A DNA stretch of 64,000 bases from CAVTWH01 sp963850915 (GTDB lineage: Bacteria > Actinomycetota > Actinomycetes > Mycobacteriales > Micromonosporaceae): positions 124,001 to 188,000 of the forward strand of contig CAWKND010000007.1 in assembly GCA_963850915.1 (NCBI GenBank). The letters run 5' to 3'. Positions 8,408 to 16,900 of the stretch are shown here, one piece after another. Within the stretch, counting starts at the first letter, position 1. Every line of letters begins with the position of its first letter. A program made the translations under genes and the position numbers. Below the pieces are notes generated by a model. It was not told the origin of the DNA. It searched no databases and was given only the letters and a program-made list of their open reading frames with translations.

Positions 8408-9637
8408 ATGACGATCCTGGACGCGCCCACGACGAGCCTGTACCCGGCCGCCACCCGCCATCTGGTACCCGCGGTGGCCGAACGTCAACGGGTGATCAGC
8501 GGTGGGGCGCACGAGCTGGACGCCTTCGGGGCCACTGTCCGCCTCTCCAGCGGCCGCAGCGTGCTGGACTTCGGCAGCTACGCGGTACCGCTGTTCGGCC
8601 ATCGGCCCGAGCACGTACTCGCGGCGGTACGCGACGCCCTGGACACGATGCCCACCTCGACGAAGCTGGTCGCCAGCCCGTACGCGGTCCGGCTCGCCGA
8701 GCGCCTGGCGGCACTGGTCGCCCCGGATCGGCTGCCACGGGTGTGGTTCGGGCTCAACGGCTCCGACGTGGTCGAAGCGGCGTTGAAGCTCGCCGTGGCG
8801 CGCACCGGCCGGCCCAGCGTGTTGGCCGTCGCCGGCGGGTACCACGGCAAGAGCATCGGCGCGCTGGCGGCCACCGCCGATCCACAGCGGCGCCGTGCGG
8901 TACAAGGATTTCTCGGCGACGTACGGCACCTGGAGTGGGAGCCTGACGCGGTCAGCGAGGCTGCCCGGGAGCGCCCGTTCGCCGCGCTGATCGTGGAGCC
9001 GGTCCAGGGCGAGGGGGGTGGCCGCGCGGTACCGGCCGAGCTGCTGCGGCGGTGGGCGGACGATGTGCACGCGGCTGGCGGGTACGTGATCGCCGACGAG
9101 ATCCAGTGCGGGATGCGCCGCTGTGGACCGGTGTCGATGGCCGAGCAGGCCGGCATCGGCGCGGACGCGATCCTGTTCGGCAAGCCACTCGGCGGCGGGG
9201 TACTCCCACTGTCGGCGCTGGTGTGCAGTGAGGACCTGTTCGCGCCGCTGATCGAGGACCCGTACTTCCACACCGCGACGTTCAGCGGCCACCCGGCGTC
9301 GTGCGCCGCCGGCCTGGCGGCACTGGAGCTGGGCGAGGCGCTGGAGGAGCAGTTCCACCGGGCTTCGGCCGGGGTGGCTGCCCTGGTCGACCGGGTTCGG
9401 GGCCACGCCGGGCTGGTACGGGCCGAGTCGATCGGGCTGTTCGGGGTACTCGAGTTCGGCAGTGCCGCGACCGCCGCCCAGGCAACGCTGCTGGCCGGCC
9501 GGCGGGGACTGCTGCTGGCGCCGTGCCTGACCGCGCCGGCTGTGGTCCGGATACTCCCGCCGGTCGTCACCACCGACCAGGAGTTCGCGACGGCCGCAGA
9601 AATCCTGGCGGGGGTCTGCCGGTCGGTCGGGGTCTGA
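8408..9637 (+). CDS. Class III PLP-dependent aminotransferase
   Basis: A fold-type I, class III aminotransferase of 409 residues. The frame is open from 8180, but ATG 8408 has the ribosome site GGAAGGAGAGG (8395-8405) and starts MTILDAP. Visible motifs are NGSDVVEAALKLA, GYHGKSIGAL, the cofactor-binding ADEIQCGMRR, and the PLP lysine in LFGKPLGGGVLPLS (about residue 258). The family includes omega-amino-acid, diaminobutyrate and acetylornithine enzymes, so it may make a diamino acid or another non-standard building block. It is divergent from the diiron gene and convergent with the type II thioesterase, with a strong hairpin after it. Confidence 0.85.
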   Translation: MTILDAPTTSLYPAATRHLVPAVAERQRVISGGAHELDAFGATVRLSSGRSVLDFGSYAVPLFGHRPEHVLAAVRDALDTMPTSTKLVASPYAVRLAERLAALVAPDRLPRVWFGLNGSDVVEAALKLAVARTGRPSVLAVAGGYHGKSIGALAATADPQRRRAVQGFLGDVRHLEWEPDAVSEAARERPFAALIVEPVQGEGGGRAVPAELLRRWADDVHAAGGYVIADEIQCGMRRCGPVSMAEQAGIGADAILFGKPLGGGVLPLSALVCSEDLFAPLIEDPYFHTATFSGHPASCAAGLAALELGEALEEQFHRASAGVAALVDRVRGHAGLVRAESIGLFGVLEFGSAATAAQATLLAGRRGLLLAPCLTAPAVVRILPPVVTTDQEFATAAEILAGVCRSVGV

Positions 9638-9660
9638 CGCCAGCCGCCAGCGACTCCACC

Positions 9661-9686
9661 AGCCCAGCGGGTCAGCCCGCTGGGCT
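9661..9686. terminator. Perfect 11-bp hairpin after the aminotransferase gene
   Basis: AGCCCAGCGGG (9661-9671) and CCCGCTGGGCT (9676-9686) form a perfect stem with loop TCAG, starting 24 bases after the stop. It should serve the aminotransferase transcript and perhaps also the leftward operon ending at 9848. Confidence 0.7.
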
Positions 9687-9747
9687 GTTCGCCGTCGGCG
9701 CTGTTCGCCGTCGGCGCTGTTCGCCGTCGGCGCTGTTCGCCGTTCGC
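9687..9747. repeat. Tandem 16-bp repeat, about 3.5 copies, each a mini-hairpin
   Basis: The unit GTTCGCCGTCGGCGCT occurs at 9687-9702, 9703-9718 and 9719-9734, then a partial copy follows. Each unit contains the self-complementary CGCCG-T-CGGCG. The array sits immediately after the 11-bp hairpin in the 210-base space between two convergent genes. There are no unique spacers, so it is not a CRISPR array. Confidence 0.85.
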
Positions 9748-9847
9748 ATCTGGAGCAAGCGCTTCGACGCATGCGTACCGTCGCGCCTGGTCGGTCCGGT
9801 CGCTCGGCAGCGAACCACCCCGCTGCCGGCCCGGACGGTGATCGGCG

Positions 9848-10624
9848 TCAGGCCGTCACTCGGGCCAGTCGATCGGGCTCGGCAAGGTCGGCGCGGGCGG
9901 CGGCCAGTACCGCGGCCGAACTGTCGGCCGCGAAGAAGTGTCCCCCGGCGACGGTGGTGAGGCTGAAACCGGCGGCGCTCTCCGCGGCCCAGGCGAGCAT
10001 GGTGGCCGCCGGCGCGATGGGATCGTCGGAGCCGGCGAAGCCGCGTACCGGGTGGGACAACAAAGTCGTGCGGTGCCCGGCCCGCCAACTCTCCACCAGC
10101 CGCAGATCGGCACGGAGCGTCGGCATCATGAACGCAAGCAGCCCGGGGGTCGCCAGGACATCTTCGGTGGTACCGCCGAGCCGGCGTACCCAGCCCACCA
10201 GCTCGAGGTCCGAGCAGTCGGAGCGGCAACTCCACGCCGGGTCGATCGGCTGGTGCGGCGCCATGCACGCGCCAACCAGCAGGCTGGCCGGTGGCCGCAG
10301 CTCCGGCCGCTGCGCCAGTCGCTGGGCGAGGGTGACCGCCACCGCCGCGCCCATGCTGTGTCCGTACAGGGCGTAGGGGCGGTCCAACTCCGCGGACAGC
10401 TCCGTGACCAGCCTGTCCGTCAACGTGTTCAGGTCGGACTCGGGTGGCTCCAGCAGCCGGTCACCGTGCCCCGGCAACTGGACGGCCACCACTTCCAGCT
10501 CCGTGGTAGAGCCGCGCAGCCAGGACTGGAAAGCCATCGCGCCGCCGCCGGCGTGGGCCAGGCAGATCAGCCGCGCCGCCGGGTTGTCCGGGCGCCGGTA
10601 CGCGGTACGCAGCCAGTTGCTCAC
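9848..10624 (-). CDS. Type II (external) thioesterase
   Basis: An alpha/beta-hydrolase of 258 residues of the TEII family, which clears misprimed or stalled carrier domains. The GTG at 10622-10624 overlaps the P450 stop by four bases (GTGA), and the protein begins VSNWLRTAYRRPDNPAARLICLAHAGGGA, the standard TEII N-terminus. The nucleophile motif is LYGHSMGAAVAV (about residue 91), and the catalytic His is in GGHFFA (about residue 228). It is the last gene of the NRPS operon. No NRPS here has an integrated TE, so it could also take part in release, although TEIIs usually do not. Confidence 0.9.
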   Translation of the reverse strand: MSNWLRTAYRRPDNPAARLICLAHAGGGAMAFQSWLRGSTTELEVVAVQLPGHGDRLLEPPESDLNTLTDRLVTELSAELDRPYALYGHSMGAAVAVTLAQRLAQRPELRPPASLLVGACMAPHQPIDPAWSCRSDCSDLELVGWVRRLGGTTEDVLATPGLLAFMMPTLRADLRLVESWRAGHRTTLLSHPVRGFAGSDDPIAPAATMLAWAAESAAGFSLTTVAGGHFFAADSSAAVLAAARADLAEPDRLARVTA

Positions 10625-11856
10625 CGGCTCTCCGGGACGTACGTGACCGGCAGGCTGCACATGCCGCTGAGGAAGTTGGAGTAGATGTACTGTGCCGGGC
10701 CGGCCGGGCATACCTGCGCCACCTGCGTACGCAGCGCGCTGAGCAGCGCCGCCACCTCCACCCGCGCCAGGTACGCACCGAGGCAGAAGTGCGGCCCGTA
10801 GGCGAAGGTCAGGTGGCGGTTGGGCGAGCGGTCCAGGCGTAACGCGGCCGGCTCGGGGAACTGCCGTTCGTCGGCGTTGGCCGACACGTTCCAGATCGTC
10901 ACCAGGTCGCCCGCCTCCACGAACTGGCCGCCCAGCAGTACATCCTCGGTGGCGGTACGCCCGGCGTGCAGGGTCGGCGTCGTCCAGCGCAGGATCTCCT
11001 CGACGGCGGTGTCGAGCTCGACTGTGCCGGCCTTGAACGCCTGCCACTGCGCGGGATGTTCGGCCAGCGCCCGCACCGCGCCGATCATCGAGTACCGGGT
11101 GGTCTCGTCGCCCCCCATGATCAGGCTGTAGCAGTTGTAGATGATCTCCTGGTGGCTCAGCGGCTCCCCGTCGATCTCGCTGCCGATCAGGACACTCAGC
11201 ACGTCGTCGGCGGGCCGGCTGCGGCGCTGCTCGGCCAGCTCGGCGAAGTACAGCAGGATGTCGCTGCGGGCGCTCCAGGTGTCCACCTCGGTCGGCGTAC
11301 CGGCCTCGGCGGCGAGCGCCGCTGATGTCATGCTCAGCAGGTCGGCCCGGTCAGCCGCGGGTACGTCCAGCAGGTCGCAGATGGCCGCGAGCGGGATCTT
11401 CGCGGCGACCTCGGTGGCGAAGTCACCGGTACCGGCGGCGACCGCTGCACCGACCAGTTCGGTGGTGGCCCGCCGTACGTTTGCGGCCACGTTCGCCAGC
11501 ATGTCGCGGGTGAAGCCGCGCATCATGATGGCGCGCAGTTCCTTGTGCCGCCGGCCATCGGTGACCGCCGCCATCTTTCCGGCTGCCGGATCACCCCCGG
11601 CGAGCAGCGTGTCCAGTACGTTGCCCTGCTCGGAGGTGAACCGTTCGGTGTCGCGGTAGACGGCGGCGACATCGGCGTAGCGGGTGACCACCCAGAATCC
11701 GGGCCGGTCACCCGCCTCGTGCCAGAACACCGGCGAATCGTCCCGCCACCGGCCGAAGGTCGCCGCCATGTCGTACGTGGCGTGCAGCTTCGGGTCGGCC
11801 AGGTCCAGCGGGTACTCCGCCGGTGGGTCCGGGCGCCGGGCGCCCCAGCCGGTCAC
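10621..11856 (-). CDS. Cytochrome P450
   Basis: A soluble bacterial P450 of 411 residues, starting at GTG 11854-11856, which overlaps the SDR stop (GTGA). It has the I-helix motif LIMGGDETTRYS, with Glu in place of the usual Asp before Thr-Thr. It also has the K-helix EEILR and the heme loop FAYGPHFCLGAYLAR with Cys at about residue 356. Bacterial P450s in NRPS operons often hydroxylate a carrier-bound amino acid at the beta position or oxidise the finished peptide; which applies here is inference. Its coupling to the SDR suggests hydroxylation followed by oxidation to a ketone, or separate tailoring steps. Confidence 0.9.
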   Translation of the reverse strand: MTGWGARRPDPPAEYPLDLADPKLHATYDMAATFGRWRDDSPVFWHEAGDRPGFWVVTRYADVAAVYRDTERFTSEQGNVLDTLLAGGDPAAGKMAAVTDGRRHKELRAIMMRGFTRDMLANVAANVRRATTELVGAAVAAGTGDFATEVAAKIPLAAICDLLDVPAADRADLLSMTSAALAAEAGTPTEVDTWSARSDILLYFAELAEQRRSRPADDVLSVLIGSEIDGEPLSHQEIIYNCYSLIMGGDETTRYSMIGAVRALAEHPAQWQAFKAGTVELDTAVEEILRWTTPTLHAGRTATEDVLLGGQFVEAGDLVTIWNVSANADERQFPEPAALRLDRSPNRHLTFAYGPHFCLGAYLARVEVAALLSALRTQVAQVCPAGPAQYIYSNFLSGMCSLPVTYVPESR

Positions 11857-12608
11857 GCGCTCGCCCCGGGCATCCAGGTCGTCGCGCCGGCCGTCTCGCC
11901 ACCGTCGATCACCAGCTCCTGCCCGGTGAGGAACCGGGCCTGGGGGCTGGCGAGGAAGTGGAACGCGTCGGCGATCTCCTCGGGTGCGGCGTGCCGGCCG
12001 GCCGGGATGCGGTCGTTGACCTCGGCCAGCATGGCCGGTGTGTACTCGGCCAGCTGCATCGGGGTCAGCACCGCTCCGGGGGTGACGCAGGCGCAGCGTA
12101 CGGCCGGCGCGAGCTCGATGGCGAAGGTACGGCACAGCGCGGCGATCGCGGCCTTGGTGGCGTTGTAGTCGGCGTAGAAGGGGTACCCGCGCAGCCCGTT
12201 CACGGAGGCCGTGGCGAGCAGTACCCCCGATCCGGCCGCCACCATGTGTACCGCCGCATACCGCCACAGCGCGAGCACCCCGAGCAGGTTGGTGTCGACC
12301 ACCCGGCGTACCTCCGCCTCGGTCAGTTCCAGCACCCCCCGGCGCAGGCTGATGCCGGCATTGGCGACCACCACGTCGATGCGGCCGTGGGCGGCGATCA
12401 CCTCCTCGACGGCGGCCGCGACCGCCGACCAGTCCGCCACGTCCACCTTCATCCAGGTGATGCCGGTCGCGTTCCCGGCATCACCGGGCGGATTCACATC
12501 GAAGTTGATCACCCGGTCACCACCGTCCCGGAACCGGGCGGCAGTGGCCGCGCCGATCCCGCTCGAAGCACCGGAGACGACCACTAAACGGCCGGAGCTG
12601 TCGTTCAC
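11853..12608 (-). CDS. Short-chain dehydrogenase/reductase (classical SDR)
   Basis: An NAD(P)-dependent oxidoreductase of 251 residues. It has the cofactor motif GASSGIG at the N-terminus, VVANAGI for the NAG motif, active-site Ser in TASVNG (about residue 135), and Tyr/Lys in YNATK about 13 residues later, followed by TPGAV. The GTG start at 12608 has GGAAGG seven bases upstream. It lies 25 bases after the hydroxylase gene and is coupled to the P450 by a GTGA overlap. It probably oxidises or reduces a hydroxyl/keto group on a precursor or on the lipopeptide. Confidence 0.88.
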   Translation of the reverse strand: MNDSSGRLVVVSGASSGIGAATAARFRDGGDRVINFDVNPPGDAGNATGITWMKVDVADWSAVAAAVEEVIAAHGRIDVVVANAGISLRRGVLELTEAEVRRVVDTNLLGVLALWRYAAVHMVAAGSGVLLATASVNGLRGYPFYADYNATKAAIAALCRTFAIELAPAVRCACVTPGAVLTPMQLAEYTPAMLAEVNDRIPAGRHAAPEEIADAFHFLASPQARFLTGQELVIDGGETAGATTWMPGASA

Positions 12609-12633
12609 GATCTGCCTTCCTGACGTCGGATCT

Positions 12634-13671
12634 CTAGAACAGCACCCGGTGGTGGATACCGTCTCGGTTGCGGGTACCGCGCCGCAGGTTGCGGCTCACG
12701 GTGAGTTTCTTCAGCCACCGGTCGGTACCGTCGTAGCGGGCCTGGAACGAACGGCGCCCGTGTACCGCCAGGTAGTTGTCGACGATCAGCAGGGTGCCGG
12801 GGGTCACCACGATGTCCTGCTGGACCCGCTCCAACTCGGCCATCAGCGCGTCCAGTGCCGCCTCCGCCTCGGTGTCGTCGTCGGCACAGCGCATGAACGG
12901 CCGGTCGATGCGCAGGTACGGGTTGAGGCCGTCGCCGAACAGCACCGCCGTCGGCTCCGGCTGCTCCATCATCTGTCGCATCGCGGCCAGGGCCGGGTGG
13001 CTGGGGTCGTCCCGGGCCATCTGCCGGACGTGCTCGTCGTCGGGCAGGATGTGGAACCGGCGCTCGCCGAGTATCGAGTGCACCGCGTCGTCGAGCTTCA
13101 GGTCGCGTACCGAGGCGAGGATCGTGGGTACCCGGTCGTGGTTGCGCAGCCCGTAGAGCATCAGGTAGTCACAGCGGTTGGGGTGGAACCCGTCCTCGGT
13201 GTGGAACTCCAGCAGCGCGTCGCTGCCGAAGCCGCTCTGCCGCCGCTCGTCACCGGCGATCGGCAGGATATTCAGGAGCACCCGGCCGCCCTGCAGCGAG
13301 GCCCAGGTGAAGGGCTCGCCCAGCATCATCCCGCACAGCGCCAGGTAGACCTCGTGCGGCCGGTTCACCGTGTCACCGGACGTATTCCAGTGGCCGGGCG
13401 TCGGGCCGACCACCTCGTCGTCCACGGGGAAGCCGGTAACCAGACACGCGGCGCTCGGCTCGGTACGGCGGAAGTCGTTGAGGAAGCGCCGCAGCCGTTC
13501 GGGGAGCTGCTGGGTGGCCGACCAGAGGCGGTCGTAGAAGCCGGCTTGCGCCGGGTCCTCGCCAGCGTCGGCGAGTGCGGTGGCGACGGCCGCCGCCGCC
13601 TGTGCCTCATCCGGTCGCAGGTGCAGCCGCACCGGCGCGTCGAAGTCGGCAGCGGGTGGCTCGACGGTCAT
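12634..13671 (-). CDS. Fe(II)/2-oxoglutarate-dependent amino-acid hydroxylase (AsnO/VioC-like)
   Basis: A clavaminate-synthase-like dioxygenase of 345 residues from ATG 13669-13671, which overlaps the mbtH stop (ATGA). The iron ligands are seen as H-x-E in EFHTEDGFHP (about residue 156) and a distal His in LAVHGRRSF (about residue 301). The Glu in place of the common Asp is typical of the AsnO/VioC/lysine-4-hydroxylase group, which hydroxylates free or carrier-bound Asn, Arg, Lys or Glu at C3 or C4. The best guess is that it supplies a hydroxylated amino acid for one of the modules whose adenylation code is unassigned. The exact substrate is not readable. Confidence 0.85.
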   Translation of the reverse strand: MTVEPPAADFDAPVRLHLRPDEAQAAAAVATALADAGEDPAQAGFYDRLWSATQQLPERLRRFLNDFRRTEPSAACLVTGFPVDDEVVGPTPGHWNTSGDTVNRPHEVYLALCGMMLGEPFTWASLQGGRVLLNILPIAGDERRQSGFGSDALLEFHTEDGFHPNRCDYLMLYGLRNHDRVPTILASVRDLKLDDAVHSILGERRFHILPDDEHVRQMARDDPSHPALAAMRQMMEQPEPTAVLFGDGLNPYLRIDRPFMRCADDDTEAEAALDALMAELERVQQDIVVTPGTLLIVDNYLAVHGRRSFQARYDGTDRWLKKLTVSRNLRRGTRNRDGIHHRVLF

Positions 13672-13883
13672 CGCGTACCGCCCGCCATGGCCGTGACCAG
13701 GCTCGCCGGCCGCAGGTCGGTCCAGTTGACGTCGATGTAGGCCAGGCTGCCGGCACGGTCGGCCGGGCCGTACACCTGCGTCCAGCCGGCCGGTACCGCG
13801 GCGAAGGACGGCCACAGCGAGTGCTGGTTCTCCTCGTTGACCAGTACCACGAAGGTTCCCTCAGCGTTGTCGAGCGGATTCAT
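13668..13883 (-). CDS. mbtH: MbtH-like NRPS adenylation-domain partner
   Basis: A small protein of 71 residues with the full MbtH signature: NEENQHSLWPSFAAVPAGW, then AYIDVNWTDLRPASL. MbtH proteins bind adenylation domains and are needed for their solubility or activity. The ATG at 13881-13883 has GGAAGAGG upstream. The gene lies directly behind NRPS1 and is coupled to the hydroxylase by an ATGA overlap. Confidence 0.95.
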   Translation of the reverse strand: MNPLDNAEGTFVVLVNEENQHSLWPSFAAVPAGWTQVYGPADRAGSLAYIDVNWTDLRPASLVTAMAGGTR

Positions 13884-13897
13884 GGGTACCTCTTCCC

Positions 13898-13925
13898 AGT
13901 GAGTGGTTCCTAGTGAGTGGTTCCT
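13898..13925. repeat. 14-bp tandem duplication at the NRPS1-mbtH junction
   Basis: AGTGAGTGGTTCCT occurs twice back to back (13898-13911 and 13912-13925). The second copy runs into the NRPS1 stop codon (TAG, 13924-13926 in complement). It lengthens the spacer before mbtH and is probably a slippage product. Confidence 0.8.
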
Positions 13926-16900
13926 AGAGATTGGGTTTGCTGGATGGCTCGCCGCGCAGCCACGACGAGTAGTTGGCGACCGTCCGGGCGGCGTACAGCG
14001 CCGACACGTCGAGTGCGGTGTCCAGGTATGCGCTGACCTGTCCGGTGAAGCGCAGGGCGGCCAGCGAATCGGCGCCCAGGGCGAAGATGTCCGCGTCGGG
14101 CGCGACTTCGGCTACTCCGAGGATCCCGGCCGCCCAGCCGCACAGCGTCGGCTGGTCCGGTGGCCCGGCGACGGTGGGTACCGCCGGCGCGGTACCCGGT
14201 ACCGCGCGGACAGCCAGCGACTCCCGCTCCACCAGGTCCGCGACCGGGGTGGCCAGCTCGGCCGGGAACGCGGTGAGCAGCTCGCGTAGCCGCTTGGCCA
14301 GCCGGTCGATCGCGGCCCCGTCGAACAGTTCGGGACGGTAGGACAGCTCCAGGCGCAGCAGCGGGTCGGCGCAAGCCAGCAGTTTGACCGGGTAGTGGTA
14401 GGCGTCGACCCCGGTGACGGCGAGGATGGCCAGGCCGTCCGGCCGGTTGTCGGAGTCCCCGCCGCGCGGATAGTTCTGGTACACGGTGGTGGTGTCGAAG
14501 AGTGTTCCGACGCCGGCCAGCCGCTGGATGTCGGGCAGCCCGAGCCGGTGGTGTCCGGCCAGCTCGGCCTGCTGCTCCTGCACGGTGCGCAGTAGCTCAC
14601 CCAGGGGCTGGGCAGGATCGAGTCGGACCCGTACCGGGACGGTGTTGATGAGCATCCCGGCCATCTCGGCGACGCCCGGTACCGGGACCACCCGACCGGA
14701 CACGGTGGCGCCGAAGACCACGTCGTCGCGGCCGGTGAGCCCGGCCAGCAGCAGCGCCCACGCGGTCTGGACGACCGTGTTCAGGGTGATGTCGAGGCTG
14801 CGTGCGGCGGTGGCGAGCCGTTCGTTGTCAGCCTCGCCCAGTGCCAGGGCGACGGTCTCGGGAAGCCGGGCGTTGCCGGCACCGGCGCCGGGCGCGACGA
14901 GCGTACCGGCGTCCAGGTTGGCCAGCGCCTGCCGCCACGCCTCGATGTCCTCGGCAGCGGCGGCGGCGGTTGCCGTCAGGTGGGCGGCCGGGCTGACCAC
15001 CGGCCGCAGGCCGGCCGGGTCGTCGTAGAGCCGGGCCAGGTCGGCCAGGACCACACCCAGCGACCACCCGTCCAGGAGCAGGTGGTGGTGGGTGAAGACA
15101 AGCACGGTACGCCCCTGGGCCAACCGCACCAGGGTGAACCGCAGGAGCGGCGGGCGCGCCGGGTCGAAGCGGGCGAGCCGGTCGGCGGCCAGCAGTACGG
15201 TCAGCTGGGCATCACTGTCGTCGCCGCCGTCACCGGTGAGCTCCACCTCGTCCCACGGCGGGTCGAACCGGTCGGGGATGACCTGCGCCGGCCGCCCGTC
15301 CCGGCGGTACGGGAAGCCGGCGCGCAGTGCCGCATGCCGGTCCAGCAGAAGCCGGACGGCGTGGCGCAGCCGTACCGCGTCCACCGGGGCGGCCAGCTCG
15401 AGCACCGTCTGTACCTGGTAGACATCAGGTTCGCGGTGGTCGTAGCGGCTGTGGTAGAGCATGCCCTCCTGCAGCGGGGAGAGTGGCCAGGCGTCAACCA
15501 GCCCCGGCCAGTGCTGCTGCCAGTCGGCAAGGTCCCCGGCGGTGGTACCGGACAGGGTCAGCTCGGCCGGGGTGAGTACCGGCCCGCCCGCCAGGGGCGC
15601 GTCGGCGGCCAGCAGGCGCAGTGCGGTGAACCACTCCGCGGCGAGTTGACGGACATCGGCCTCGGCAACCGCACCCGGGGCGTACGACCAGGTGGCGACC
15701 AGGTGCGGTCCGTCAGCCCGGTCGTGCGTAACCGCGTTGACCTCCAGCGGGTGCGCCAGTGGAAGAGCCGCGTCCACTCCCCCGGTCAGCGCGTCGGACT
15801 CCGGCGCGGGCAGCCACGGGCCGGTACCGGTGGCCGCGAACCGACCCAGGTAGTTGAAGCCGATCTCGACCGGCGGGGCGGCCGCGAGCCGGGCTGAGGT
15901 ATCCGGGTTGAGGTGGCGGAGCAGGCCGTACCCGAGTCCGTGCCGGGCCGGCGTACGCAGCCGCTGCTTGACCGCGCGCAGTACGCCACGTACACCCGGG
16001 TCGCCGGGGCGTACCCGGGTCCAGTTCCGTACCGGCGCGTCCAGCCGGGTGGGGAACAGCGAGGTGAACCAGCCGACGGTACGGGACAGGTCGAGGTCGA
16101 CACCGGCGTCCTCCCGGCCGTGGCCCTCCAGGTCGACGACCACGCCCGCGCCGTCCGTGTCGCCGCGCCGGTAGCGCCAGCTCGCGAGAGCCATCGCCAG
16201 GGCGGTGAGCAGAACATCGTTGACGTCACCCCGGTAGCCGGCCGGGACCGCGCCGAGAAGTGCCCGGGTGTGCTCGGGGCCCAGTTCGAGGCGGACCGTC
16301 GAGGCGTTGCCGTGGGTGTCGCGGGCCGGGTCGGCGGGCCGGTCGACGAGGCTGACCCGGTCGCCGCCCACCACCTCCGCCCACATGCCCAGCTCGGACT
16401 CGTCGGCGGCCAACTCGACCAGCCGTCGTGCCCAGGTACGCAGCGACGTCGGTACCGCTGGCAGCGCCGGTGCGCCGGCCCGTACGCCCGCCCAGGCGGT
16501 CGCCAGGTCGGGTAGCAGGACACGCCAGGAGATGCCGTCCACCGCGAGGTGGTGGACGGTCAGCAGCAGCCGACCGGGCCCTTCGTCGGTGCGCAGCCAG
16601 CCGGCGCGCAGCATCCGGCCCGACCGGGGAGCCAGCGCGGCGCGGGCGCGGGCCGCGTACCCGCTGACCAGCTCCGGCAGCTCCGAGGGGTCGGCGACCG
16701 GGATGATGTCGAGCAGTTCGGCGGCGGGTACCGAGCCGGGCGGCTCGACAGTGAGCTGCCAATCGGGGTCCAGCCGCAGCCGGAGCGCGTCGTGCCGGTC
16801 GAGGACCGCGTCCAGCGCCGCGATCAGGTCCGCCCGGGTCAACTCGGCCGGCGTGGTGAGCAGCACGCTCTGGCTGAACCCGTCGATTGGGCCGCCGCGC

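Noticed and set aside
9687..9747. CRISPR-like short array
   Set aside because: The 16-bp units are directly adjacent with no spacers and there are no cas genes, so it is a plain tandem repeat.
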